From: Nilaparvata lugens
Taxonomy: Eukaryota; Arthropoda; Insecta; Hemiptera; Delphacidae
Length of the DNA stretch: 64,000 nt
NCBI RefSeq assembly: GCF_014356525.2
Contig: NC_052511.1
Location: 31,584,689-31,648,688 of the forward strand
Direction of reading: 5' to 3'
In this document: piece by piece, positions 13,541 through 26,200 of the stretch
Numbering within the stretch: the stretch's first letter is position 1
How the letters are laid out: every line of letters begins with the position of its first letter
Notes under the pieces: generated by a model
The model's database searches: none
The model's input: the letters and a program-made list of their open reading frames with translations, nothing else
What the model was told of the DNA's origin: nothing
Translations under genes and position numbers: made by a program

Positions 13541-14738
13541 TTAGTCCAGTCAAGGAGAGATTATAGAGGGAAAAGTTGAGAAGACAATTTTTAACCCCTC
13601 AGTTCTGTTTAGGGTAGTTAGGAGGTAAACATATCAAAAGTCCCCACCCCTACCCCCTGTGCTAATGGGGTGGGGGTGGTTTAAAGATACCATTGGTTTC
13701 TCGCATAAAACTAAAAAACTATGTATCCTAAGGACTTGACTGTCATATAACAAATTAAAGCTTACATAATTTCCCATAATATTCATTCCACATTTTTTTT
13801 ATAACTCCCCCAGTTTTCGAGATATCCGCTCTTGAAGGTGTGACATTTTTGGAAAAAACACGTTTGCCACCAATTTTTTTCTATTTCTGCTCTTATAACT
13901 TTTTAAAAATTGACGGAAAAAATCCATGCTGATTATGAGCTTTTAAGGCATTAAATTCTCTTCAATTTGATGTATAATTTCACGCTTTTACGAATTTCCC
14001 TACACCTTTTGTAGCATCTTTAGTGTTGAGTGTGAAATCTCAATTTTTGCAACAATAGACCAATTGACAAAGGAATTTGAAGGGAATCTTTTAAACAAAA
14101 ATTTTGACTTCGCAGCTTTGTTGAGACTAGTTAGGAGGAGAACATATCAAAAGTCCCTATTCCCAACTCATGTGCTAAGGGGATGAGGGTGGTTTAAAAG
14201 TTGCATTTTGCAGCGTTTTGCTTCCACGCTCATATCTAGAGAACAATGTGTTTAAACGACTGAAATAACTATTAAAAAATGAAGCTTGATAAATTCTCTA
14301 CACTTTTTGTTGAGTGGAACTTTGTAATATTCCCAACAGTTCCCGAGATATTCGCTCTTGAAGGTGTGTAATTGTTGAAATAACAGGTTTTTATCCAATG
14401 TTTTGCTCTTTCAGGGCTTATACCTCACTAACAATGCATCATAAAAACTGATGCTTATCGTAGGTTTGTCGAGCATTGAATTCTCTTTGAAATGATGTAT
14501 TATTTCACTATTCCAAGTTTTCCTCTCATTGTTATAATAGCAGCTTCAATGTAGGGGGTGAAATTTTCATTGCTGCCTTTAAACAACCCCCACCCCCTTA
14601 GCACAGGGGGTAGGGGTAGGGACTTTTGATATGTTTACCTCCTAACTACCCTAAACAGAACTGCTGGTTCAAAAATTGTCTTCCCATTTTTTCCCCCTAT
14701 ACCCTTTTTTGAGCATTCATTCAGTATGAGTGAACTAA
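13541..14738. mobile_element. Foldback/MITE-like element with TTAGTCCAGTCA end and internal direct repeat
   Basis: The left end TTAGTCCAGTCAAGGAGAGA begins an arm running through GTTAGGAGGTAAACATATCA and AAAAGTCCCCACCCCTACCC to about 13685. Its inverted copy is at about 14580-14720, ending in a decayed TGAACTAA. A direct repeat of about 500 bp lies inside: GTTAGGAGG..AACATATCAA and CCGAGATATTCGCTCTTGAA recur. There is no open frame of note. Confidence 0.7.
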
Positions 14739-14947
14739 TAGTAGCTTCTAACATAGAGAAACAATAGAATATTACGTTATTGTTCTCTATTCTTCTACTC
14801 ACATTTAAACACTGAAAAAAATTGTCATAGCAACTGCTATCACAAGTAGTATTAATTACGTGTACGGTATGTTACAGACAGGCTGATTGTGGTCAAGATG
14901 CCAAGGTGACAAGTAGACGGGTGGACACCCAGTCGTGTACCCAAAAA

Positions 14948-15768
14948 TCTGGTGTGGCGCACTCACACAACTTTCCTTGTCGTTATGAAAATTATCACCT
15001 GACGCTAGTGTTCCCGCGCATAAAAGTCTACTATTCAAAGATCCAAGACAGCTGGTGACAAAACACTAACACTGGAGACACACGAAGTCTGCTATTTCTT
15101 CATAGTGAATGATTCAATAGAATCAACAGTTGCCAACAGTTTGCAATTGAAATAATGACATTTTCTCGAGTTTCGAGCTTATTTTCAATTTTTAGTGAAA
15201 ACGTTACTGAACATTAATTGTAGAGATTTTCATGCTTAATCTTTTCCACCCAGAATTTTTTGTTTAAATTGTATCTGAAGCCTGATACTTGAGAATCTAA
15301 CATCAAACTTTGCATAGATGGGGCGGAGCTCCTGGAATTTTTACGGATATGAGACTTGTGGTAGTTGATAGAGCTTATCAATGACTATTTTAGGTATAAA
15401 TTTGATCAAAATCGTTGGAGCCATTTTTGAGAAAATCGCGAAAAACCCTGTTTTTGACAACATTTTCGCCATTTTAGCCGCCATCTTTAATTGAATTTGA
15501 TCGAAATTGTTCGTGTCGGATCCTTATAGGGGAAGGACCTTGAGTTCCAAATTTCAAGTCATTCTGTTAATTATTTATTGGAAGATGAGATATCGTGTAC
15601 ACAGACGCACATACACTCATATACACACACACATACAGACCAATACTCAAAAACCACTTTTTTGGACTCAGGGGACCTAGAAACATATAGAAATTTATAA
15701 ATTGTGGTACCTTAATTTTTTTCGGAAAGCAATACTTTCCTTATCTATGGTAATAGGGCAAGGAATGT
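14948..15768 (+). mobile_element. GT-microsatellite element, copy A
   Basis: Starts TCTGGTGTGGCGCACTCACA and ends GGGCAAGGAATGT, flanked on both sides by AAAAA. The interior has GAGAAAATCGCGAAAAACCC, an ACACAC-rich stretch near 15600-15640 and a terminal hairpin ACTTTCCTT...AAGGAA.GT. It shares the full length with copies B and D and both ends with copy C. There is no coding capacity, so it is a non-autonomous element of unresolved class. Confidence 0.75.
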
Positions 15769-16267
15769 AAAAATAGTAGCTTATGCGCCAAGTAGGCCTA
15801 TGACTTATATTGGCCTACTTTTTGTGAAGTATTTTTCTTCCCCCTTGTTAATGATATTCCCTTGATGGACAGAAAGAACATGAAATCAGTTGGATGCTTT
15901 CAGGCGTTTATCTAAAATAAACTATCAAGAATCATATCAAATAGGTGTAAAAATTTCAACTTGATCCTCTTGAAAAGAAAAATAAAATGAAGGTCTCCAC
16001 ATTCATCATTATTTTCTATGAGACAGCTGAAGTAAATGTTAAAAGATATTAGTAAAATAAACTCATATTTATGCAATTATTGGCAGAAATAGATAGAGAT
16101 TGAACGATTTTTGAAGTTATTGGAGTGGAAATTACTAGGAAGTATAAATTGATTTATATATAAATCTATGAATATAATCTAGGTATAACATTTTATCTTT
16201 GTCCAACTTAGGAAACGTAACATCGAAATTAATTTATTGCGTTTGCTTCAGCATGCTACCTATTTTT

Positions 16268-16398
16268 ACTTTCCTTGCGCTATTACCATAGGTAAGGAAA
16301 GTATTGCTTTCCGAAAAAAATTAAGGTACCCAAATTTCCAAATTTCTATACGTTTCAAGGTCCCCAGAGTCCAAAAAAGTGGTTTTTGGGTATTGGTC

Positions 16399-16450
<52 letters not shown>

Positions 16451-17095
16451 AGTGTATGTGCGTCTGTGTACACGATATCTCATCTCCCAATTAACAGAAT
16501 GACTTGAAATTTGGAACTTAAGGTCCTTACACTATGAGGATCCGACACGAACATTTTCGATCAAATGCAATTCAAGATGGCGGCTAAAATGTTGTCAAAA
16601 ACAGGGTTTTTCGCGATTTTCTCGAAAACGGATCCAACGATTTTGATCAAATTCATACCTAGAAAAGTCATTGATAAGCTCTATCAACTGCCACAAGTCT
16701 CATATCTGTAAAAATTTCAGGAGCACTGCACCATCTATGCAAAGTTTGGTTTTAGATTCCCAATTATCAGGCTTCAGATACAATTTAAACAAAAAAATTC
16801 GAGTGGAAAAGATTGAGCATAAAAATCTCTGCAATTAATATTCAGTAACATTTTCACCTAAAATTGAAAATAAGCTAGAAGTTCAAGAAAATAGGATTAG
16901 TCAATTGCAAACTGTTGATTCTATTAACTCATTCACTATGAAGAGATAGCAGATCTCGTGTATATCCAGCGTTATTGTCCTGTCACCAGCTGGCTCAGAT
17001 CTTAGAAAAGTAGACTTGAGATGCGCGGGAACATTAGCGTCAGTTGATAAATTTTCATAACGGCAAGGTAAGTTGTGTGAGTGCACCACAACAGA
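16268..17095 (-). mobile_element. GT-microsatellite element, copy B (inverted relative to A)
   Basis: The reverse complement of copies A and D along about 830 bp, including the (GT)n run at about 16400-16447, the TCATCTCCCAATTAACAGAA segment and the TGTGAGTGCACCACAACAGA end. It is flanked by runs of five or six T. With copy A it forms an inverted pair separated by about 500 bp. Confidence 0.75.
16400..16447 (+). repeat. (TG)n microsatellite
   Basis: About 24 TG units inside element copy B; the matching (CA)n in copy D is at 52697-52729. Other simple runs: GA-rich 3655-3681, (GAT)n 35984-36003, poly-A 44447-44460. Confidence 0.95.
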
Positions 17096-20000
17096 TTTTT
17101 TCCTACGTGATAGCATTCTTCACGTTCGGTATTTTTTCTGGCTGAAGGACCATTTCCCACAATTCAGTAATGTTCATGTCTCAATGGCTTCCCTGTCTAC
17201 AGTCTGAGATCTTACGTTTAATTACCTACCTTGCTTGGGATTTTTTGACTTCTACTTCCGTTTTATCTCTTCTATAAGTACAGTTATATACTATTCTCTC
17301 TTATATTAATTCTTATTAAAGAATTTAAATAATTAATAAGAGATTCTTCCCACATAAAAATGTGGAATGCCAATAAGATAATTTATGAAATTTATTGAAA
17401 TGCTTCTCAGTCAGTTGTTCAAGTTTTCTTCCTGGGAGGGAAGATACCAAATCCTCGGTCGCTCATCAATAGAGCATAATGTTTGCTATGTTGCATTGAG
17501 AAGAATTGAAAGATACCTGTAATTTATATTTGACATGTGGTTTCAATTTGTAGACAACCTCATAAATTGAAACCCATACTGCATGAAATCCTATGGTTAT
17601 ATCTGATCACAGAACAAGAACAGTATTTGATCCTAAAAATTCCTTACAGTAATTGGCAGTTCACCTCTTAGGAAATATTGTGACACTTACTCCGCAGAAT
17701 TTAGAAAATGAATTAATAAATAATAGTGATCTTCTAACACATGAAAACATTCGAATTAACACCCAATCAACCGTGAACTGTGTATGGGTATAGAGAGCCT
17801 TCTTTTACAGTGCCAACTTCAAGGTCACAACTAGAAGTATAATATCTCAGCTTCTAGATTTCACGAGTAACTTTAGTTATTCATCATCCTTCCAACATAG
17901 ATGTTGAGTTTACACCATACGCAGCAAGATACATAGATTTAACATAATGGAAAAGGGTTGAAGTACAATAGGTGATGACCATAGAAACACACATTGAAAA
18001 ATAATTTTATTTTTATAATGTGAATCAAACAAATTTGAACAGAGATTGGAATCTGGAAGAAGGAATACAATGATTGAACATTTTACTTTACTTTGAAGAT
18101 GCATTATAATAAATAAATGAACACTTTGGAATGTAGTAATAATTATGCCTGCATCTAGAACAACTATGGGTACCGTAACTGGTTCTAACATTGTCCAGCA
18201 GTGTGTTATTGTGTTCAAGTCACTATAGATATTTCTACGGATAAGTTATACTTTGTAACAGAAAAGCCGGAAAGTTCCAACGATTAATTAGGTACTATAA
18301 AAATTTTGCGTGAAAATAAGCTTTCTTTCTAAACTGATGCCAACTCTCTCTAAGCTTAAGAAGGAAGCTACTCTATCCATAGCGTTTCACTCAAAACGAG
18401 TAGCTTCGAATTTATTAATAATATTTGGGCTCGAAAAAATCATACTTAGTCTTTACATTATTTTATCAACTCCTTGAACTTTGATAATACAGTTTACAAT
18501 CAGCGTTAACATTATAATTCTGCTTTGAAAAATAGGTACACTCTCAATAAACACAAGCAAGAATTCATGAGCCCAATCATCAGACTAATCCTTATAAACT
18601 AGAAAATGTGTGAATAAGCTCAATTTTGAAGGTGGAACTGAAAGAATTGAATCAATTTTAAGAAGAGAGGAATACTCAAAATAATGAGAAATTACAATAT
18701 TGACAGATGAATTTGAAAATTATTTGAACTAGAAATATAATTTAATAGTTTTTCTCAAACAAGTACCTTATTTATTTAAATATTAGAAGCAATATTGAAT
18801 GATAAATTTGAATAACTTGGAAAAAATGCATGTCTCAAAGAGAATATTTATAAAGAACGGCAATAAAATATTATCAACATGACATAATAAAATAAGACTT
18901 TTGCTCCATAACAAAGACACACCTCCGAAGTTGACGAGAGCGCAATTTTTCTTAAAAAAATGAATAAATGAGCACCAATCGTGATACAGATGAATATTTT
19001 AATTGTAATGAAGAGCGAAATCTGAATCAATTTTCAATAATACCGTGTAGAAATAGCTTATTGACGTTCTTTTTAATGTTCAAGACCGGATTTAATTCGA
19101 AAAATTCTCTTCAAATTTATCAATCATTTTCACATTCTATAAAAAATTTCGGCTAAATGATATTTGGTAAATAAGTAATTCAAATTTGAATCTATCAGAA
19201 AAATATTGGATCGAAAACAACGATAATCTGATAATTATTTTCAGAAGTTTGCATATCAAAACTTTTAAAATGTATGCTATATATCTACAACAATTCGAAC
19301 ATCAAAAGAGTTACTCTGATCAATATTTTATAGCAATTAACAGCCTGACTCAACGAAATGCTTTGCACGATAATAATTCCCAATCATTCAATTATTTTGC
19401 AATTGATTGATATCAATGCATTGATTATAGTCTTCTTATTACGATTGCAGCCTAACATATTTTTATGCTATCTAGTTAAAATTTACCTCATTGTTTGCTA
19501 TGAGAACGGATAGTCAAGTAACATACTAATCAATACATTATACCTAGTTAAATTATCATTTAAGAGATACATACATGTTTTGGTTTTTATTTATTACAAA
19601 GCGCAATACCTCACACATAATATATTTTTCACGCATTTGTAATTATAATTTCATAGAAATAAACGGAATGCTCAAGTGTCAGTGAAAGATTAACATCTAA
19701 GAATCAAGAAAAGTATTTTCGAATTACCAGTTTCCTTGGAGGGAATCTCAAGGAATTGACTCGATTGATAAATTTCAACTAATAAAATTGACTGATTTTT
19801 ATCAATTACTAAAAACATGATAGTTTCAAAGCATAGAAACATTATTCTGTGATTCAAACAGCTTCTCATTCAGCGATAAACACATTCATACTATAGATTC
19901 ATGCATACCTCCAAACATAATCATATCAACAACATACAAAACGCAAAGCCTCGAAATATGTTACAGCTTGAAACAAATACTTCTACTTCTAAATTGAGAA

Positions 20001-22029
20001 CAAAGATAATTTATTTTATACTTTATAATAAATAAAAAACCTTACTTTAGTTAATTTTGTCATGGACATACAAATAATTCACGAATTTTATTTATAAAAA
20101 GAGACAACACTAGCGATATACACTCATTCAGATCATTCATAGCATAGTTGACGATAATTTATTACCTATCTAAAATTTATATCATCATTTGTACAACTAT
20201 CAACATATATAAATGGTATTGAGGATGTGTAGAAAGGCATCGTCTAAATTATTTATAGATATTTTGTTCATGGAGTTATAGGTTACACACACTCTTTGCA
20301 CATTAAAAAAATATAATTCGGTAGGCGTCAAACTTCAATGTCGATATTTCTCAATCAAATTGACACCAATCAGCAAAATTGCGTAATCTAATTGAGTTCA
20401 AAAAGACATGAAAATATAATCAACGTTGAGGGATCCTACACAATAACAATTTTATGGAATAGTGAAGCATTAGATTGTGGTCAACGTATAGAGATCATAC
20501 TATTCTAATATTAAAGCTGCCAGAGAATTAATTCGTTTCAACTCTAATCCAAGCATATATGCTTAGGTTAATGTGAAAATTAACGAAAAAGAATTTCTTA
20601 ATGTAGAAGATATAAAAAGTAAACAGCCTTGCATTGGTGTGACAGGAAGCAGTGGAAATGAAAAAAGCAGATTGCTACGTTTGATAAAAATAATAGAAAA
20701 GTCTTGTATAAGGCAGTATTCTCTAAAGAGTAGTATGCATGAATTACAAGCTCCTCCAGGAAGGAATAGACCCAGAAAAGTCTCTATATAATTTATTGAA
20801 GTGAATCAAACTTTGATTTAGCAGCAATCAAATGTCGGTGGAATGCTATAATTCTATGATAAACTTCAGACTACTACTTCAAGGGTGGAAAATGCTTCAT
20901 CATATTGAATCTAAGGCGAACTGTGGACAGAAATAAAAATTTTCTTCAACTTCCAGGAAATAAAAATGAATACGATATGGTTCAACTATTTTTTGCGTAT
21001 GAAGTAGGATTGATTGGAAATGGGTGTTTTGTATGTAGAAAACATCAATAGAATAAGTGGTTAGGGTGACGCTTAACGATAATCTACTGCATATAGAAGA
21101 ATATGACAAGAATCACATGAGAGAACTGAAGTTTGGAGAATATTATGCGTTTTTAATCATTATGAACTTGGATGAGCCAATTTGGAAATTTAATATATAA
21201 ATTCAATGAGTTTTAAGAATCCATTCGATACAAAATTCTCAAATAGTCAATGGTCCATTAGATCTTTTGATTTATTTGTGAATCCAAATTCATGATGTAT
21301 GCTTTTTAAGATACAATCAATATTAATTCTCAAACCTTGATGCTTTGCATCTTAGAATAATAATTAGTTTTCAAAAATTTTGAAAACTAATTATTATTCT
21401 TCTTCTTTTATGGATTACTTTACTCAGTAACTACTCATCATACTATAACATAACTAAATTGTTATCATTTTTCGTCTAAAATAATTTCTCTCATTCAGAT
21501 ATACAGTTACTCTCTTCAACAGTTATAATACAGATGGAGTCAATGGTATTAGGCTGTAAAATTAGAATATATTCAAGCTTTCAAACAACTCTTGATATTA
21601 CACCAACAACAATAAGTCATTTATATTTTTACTTCTTACATCTATCAGGATATGAAAACTAGCAAAACAATTCTCGGCATTGACACTTCGACAATGATAC
21701 AAGCCATCATATGCATTCTAATAATGGACCTTTCAGCTTAATTTAATACATATTCCAATACATTATGTACACATAGTGATGTTAAATCCTCTAAAACTTG
21801 ACAAATCATACTATTCCGATAACATTTTACACCACATATTTTCATTATTACATAATGATACAGATGTACTTCAAGATAATTAAAATCGATGAAACGAGCC
21901 TCACTTTGCATTCTAACTTGCTGTTAGCTATAACATGCATACCATAATATTCTCTTTTTCAAATTGGAAACACTCATTATTGATTGGATCTTCACAAACA
22001 ATGCTTATTTACATCAACACTCAGCTAAT
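17096..22029. other. No gene recognised
   Basis: AT-rich intergenic-like DNA between the inverted element pair and the 3' end of Fas1. It holds the 47-bp palindrome at 21354-21400 and nothing else I can support. Confidence 0.5.
21354..21400. repeat. Perfect 47-bp palindrome
   Basis: Arms of 23 bp (AGAATAATAATTAGTTTTCA AAA and complement) are separated by one base. It is in the region 3' of Fas1 and no gene overlaps it. Confidence 0.9.
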
Positions 22030-22518
22030 TTTATTAGGACTAAAGGTTGGAGGTGACAAAAATTTACTTCAGAATGAGCTTGATGGTAAAAGCTGATTTC
22101 GATTTTCAACCCAATGAAAGTTATCAAGCAATTATCATTTTATGTATTTTTGTGGCAGTCATGAAACATGTATTATTACTTTTACAGTAAGAAATGTAGC
22201 TACTGGAACTTTTTCATCCCGCACCTGATTTCAAGAAGAGTAACAAACGAAACGAAACGTAAACGACATCCTCTCATCTTTCAAATCAATTCGACCAAAT
22301 AGCGGACTGCATTACGGTGGGTGGTATCAACCTTTCAACTGCTGCCGCAACAACTCTGGGTTAGTTAATCCTGCCAAGCGCAGGGCTTTTCATCGTCTAA
22401 TCGCAATACCCATGCTCGAGTCAAAATTATGTGAGCTCATCAACCAGTGAAAAAATGAACTGGATAAAAATAAGTGTAAAGTCATGTCAATTTCATCCCA
22501 AACTCAATTCCAGACACA

Positions 22519-22560
22519 ATAACGCAGTTGGATAATGCGTTATCAACTTTCGAATCCCAC
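22519..22560 (+). repeat. Possible tRNA-derived (SINE head) remnant
   Basis: TAACGCAGTTGGATAATGCG resembles a tRNA A-box region and TTTCGAATCCCAC a B box, with an A-run following. The distance is shorter than in a real tRNA and the arms do not fold fully. It is a relic at best. Confidence 0.25.
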
Positions 22561-22576
22561 AAAAAAACTAAATTGA

Positions 22577-22761
22577 GGTTCGTATTTCATTAGGACACTA
22601 GTGTCCGTTCAATTAGTTTTCATTGCGCTTATTACACTGGGGAAACCAGACAAGACACCAGAAATTTAGGTTTGTATTACTTTGGGACACCAGTGTTTGA
22701 GCGGAATTTAGTTCTTATTGGGCTCATTACACTAGGGAAAACAGTCGAGGCACCAAATTTT
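22577..22761 (+). repeat. Tandem duplication, about 92-bp unit
   Basis: AGGTTCGTATTTCATTAGGA...GACACCAGAAATTT is followed by AGGTTTGTATTACTTTGGGA...GGCACCAAATTTT. GGACACCAGTGT-like words recur, and a partial third unit follows to about 22835. Confidence 0.75.
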
Positions 22762-22849
22762 GGTGTCCCACTCGGTAAACCAGCCTGGATACCGCTGGAA
22801 CAACACTGGTGTCCCACTGGTCTCCCCGCCTGATTTTTTGCACCCACAT

Positions 22850-23011
22850 GATGTAATACGATCCTAAACTTACTGCATGGAAATCACATCAATTCTCATC
22901 AATGTCAACTCTACAAGATGTAATTACATCATTCACAAATGATGTAATACAATCTTTAACTTACTGAATGAAAAGTCAAATTATGTCTAATCAATCTCAA
23001 CTCTACGAAAT
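22850..23011 (+). repeat. Tandem duplication, about 90-bp unit
   Basis: GATGTAATACGATCCTAAAC TTACTGCATGGAAA and, 90 bp later, GATGTAATACAATCTTTAAC TTACTGAATGAAAA. Both end with TCAACTCTAC(A/G)A(A/G)ATG. It lies just past the Fas1 stop. Confidence 0.75.
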
Positions 23012-23074
23012 GAACATTTTAGACGGTTGTTGGTAGTTGCTTGATAACTCGGTGGATTTGGTTTGGCGAGTGAC

Positions 23075-23274
23075 TTAGAGCAGCCAGCGGGCAGTAAGGA
23101 TGCTGAGCGCGAGCGTGATGAGCGTGGGGAGGCCAAGCGTGGCGGAGGCCCCGGTCACCACGATGTCGCTCTCACGCACCAGCACCTGATCGATGACGTG
23201 GATGACGCCGTTGGTACACTCCACGTCCGGCCGGAACACGTGAACCCACTCGTTGTTCCACTCTATGTAGTAGC
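23075..23274 (-). CDS. Fas1: Fas1 last coding exon: end of domain 4, GPI tail, stop
   Basis: The split Ser codon is followed by YYIEWNNEWVHVFRPDVECT and the H2 box GVIHVIDQVLV. Then comes a small-residue stretch TGASAT (a possible omega site region) and a hydrophobic tail LGLPTLITLALSILTARWLL before TAA. That architecture is a GPI-attachment signal, as known for insect Fas1. The acceptor TTGTTGAAG|GC lacks a polypyrimidine tract, so its use should be checked. It follows the 5.6-kb last intron. Confidence 0.93.
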
Positions 23275-26200
23275 CTTCAACAAACATCATCAACATCACA
23301 TTATTTATTCAATTTTGTACAATTACACTTGAAGGAAGTCTACCGCACTCTATGTAGCACGGTAGCCTAAAACACCATCCACATCACATTATTCCACCAT
23401 TTTTCAATTTATTGGTTTCTTTGGTACTTTTATTCTATTTACATGAACCTTCAACATTTTCAAATACCTATTCCTGGACCAAAATTTCAATGGCGAAGCA
23501 GTGATGAGTGATTTCATAACCTAATATTAGACATAAAATTTACTTTTTATCAAAATTTTGGAGAGGAATGGTACAGGCTCAGCCTAGTTTTTCCCTCCAT
23601 GGCCATGATTATATATTTTTTTCAATAAATGAACAGATAAAATGACTCGATTTTGTACAATCACACTTCAAGGAAAACGCAACATCTGCTACTTCTTAGA
23701 TTAATCAATGTACTTATTATTATTTTTTTTTTAATTCCATACATTGAATCACAATTACAGTAGCGGAATTAAAAAACTATAATAAATAATTTAGGATACA
23801 AACATTTTAAATTAAGATTCTCTACGAAATGCAAAATATATTGCTTTGGGGTTTAAAAAATCATTAAAGCTACAGTAGTTAAAAAGTTCCTAACTTATTG
23901 AATAAAATATTATTTACAAGTAGGCCTAGCATGGATTACGTCTATGAGATATACATGAAACTGTCAGCATTATTATTACCGTTTTATTCATAAGGAATGC
24001 TGACAGTTTCAAGTGAGTCTCGCTGTATCATTACCGGCAATTGAATAAAGACTACCTAATTTATAAACAAATTGAGACTTGGAACATTTAAACATTTTCC
24101 CATCCAACCAAACACTGAAAGTTTCAAGAGAATACACTATAGCAGTCTATTCTTGAGAATTGAACTTGATAATCTAGATTTCCAAGTGATTAAAACAAGT
24201 TGAGACTTGGACAAAATATCCGTGTTTCCAAATTCTTGCGAAATGTTTATCTTTTCAATTCAAGTCCATATATGATTGAATATACTCAAATTTACTACTC
24301 TGCTTCTACTGTGTTGTCAATATGAATATATCCAGTGATATGGGCTTGCATGAAATTTCGAACAATTTGGCAACCGGATATTTTGGTCATGTCGCAACTT
24401 GTTTTAATCACTTGGAAACTAGATTATCAAGTTCAATTCTCAAAAATAGACTGCTATAGTGTGATGCACTTCAAACTTTGAGTGTTTGGTTGAATGGAAA
24501 AATATTGAATGTTACAGTCGCGTCACTAATGAGTCAGTAGCTGTTCGAAATTTTATACAATTGATCTGAACGCATTTACTCGCAGTAATCATGGAGCATT
24601 GGACTTGTGTGGAAAGTATAATAGCTGTGACTGAATTTTCTAAAAGGCAATATATAACTGCCACACAGAGGATATTTTATTTATTTATACATTGATACAA
24701 TATCATTCTCAACTATGAATGATTGGGAAAGGAACAACAGGCTTAAAGCCCAAAACTGTTCCTTTCCCAAATTTGGATAGAAATTGAACGTATGACCGCC
24801 ATGTACGTATCCCTGAGATGTTATTTTAAAGGCAAGGTGCACCATACATTTCCTGCAACAAGCCATGAACTGAGGGAATACATAAAATTACTGCCATTCT
24901 CCAAGATTTGCAACACTGTCATTCCAGAGTTTTCATAACAGACTGATCACACATTTCCGATGTCATCTCAAAATGTAAAGAACAACGTTCGAAAAAAATG
25001 ATTGTAGAATTGTAGGGACATGAATGGCATGCTAAATACATTCCATTACATTAATAATTCACCATTTTTATGATTTTATTCGTAGAATAAGATTATTTCA
25101 AAATTTTCCTTTTCGCTGCGCCAACCTATACTTATACTAGATGATATTGGGGAATTAAACTAAGTGGCGGAGGGGTGTACCAGAAGGAGTAGTTATAAAA
25201 TATCTATAATAATTGTGTTATAAATGGGAAGGTAATTTGAAAAATGTTTGATATTAACGTCAATTAGATTCTCAGTCCTAGAATTAGACCTATTAGATTC
25301 TCAGTCCTAGAATTAGTCCTATTAGATTCTCAACTCTAGATTCAGTCCTCCAATAAACATATCATAAGTTAAAATGTTACAGATATATCCCTCAAGAAAA
25401 TATGTCTGCAGCTTAGTTTCTCATGCAATGAATCACCTGTGATTTGGTTTGATTTATCACCTTGGAGGAAAATACTAGAGCTAATCAACATTTTTCAATC
25501 AAGATATATCATCCAAACCTACCATTCATTTATTCGAATTTGATTGCTAATTTTAAAATAAGTTTATAATTATATGTACTGTTGTCGTATACTCTACCGA
25601 TACTTTGAGTAAGTAACTAAGAAAGGATACATTTATTTACTTTTATAAGCAGAAGCTGACAATTCAAATTTATACTTGTTAGTTGTTAGGCTTTACAAAT
25701 AGAAAAAGACAGTTTAAAGATTAAGTTCAAACTAGCTCGAAAAATCTAGCTACTAACTACTCAAACGTTTGACATTGACAATCAAAACACTACTATAGCG
25801 ATGATCAGAATGAAATCACGGTAAACGGAACATAATTTGAATGATATTGAAGCAATTCCACTGGAATATTTACTAACTTTGAGAACATTTCTAAACTTAA
25901 AATATTGAAGTCGTACAAATACTTTTTGAAATTATTTTCAACTTCTAAGTCCCATTATTACATCGAATAAGTAATTTCTACACGAAATTTAAATACCTTT
26001 AATCATTGTTTTTGATTGGTGAATCATAACTGGAACAATGTGGATCATTTTTGACAAGACTAGCAATCTCCACATTGTTATTAGAACTAGGCTATATATA
26101 TATATTAATGGCAACACAGTCTTTCAAAGAAAAGTAATGTGTATGAATAGAAAATCCTGAATAGAAAAATTGTAGTCTTAAATCATAATGATTCTTTCCA

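Larger units (their letters stand above)
22030..23074 (-). other. Probable Fas1 3' UTR and downstream region
   Basis: No coding feature follows the Fas1 stop. The first clear AATAAA on the minus strand is at 22030-22035, a possible poly(A) signal about 1 kb past the stop. The interval contains two tandemly duplicated stretches of about 90 bp (22577-22761 and 22850-23011) and a degraded tRNA-like piece at 22519-22560. The UTR extent is inferred only. Confidence 0.35.

Noticed and set aside
16237..16494. Open frame rich in Cys-Val codons
   Set aside because: It is the (TG)n microsatellite of element copy B read as protein; the same sequence in other copies is broken by indels.
22519..22560. 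Functional tRNA gene
   Set aside because: Only A- and B-box-like words remain; spacing is too short and no acceptor stem can be formed.
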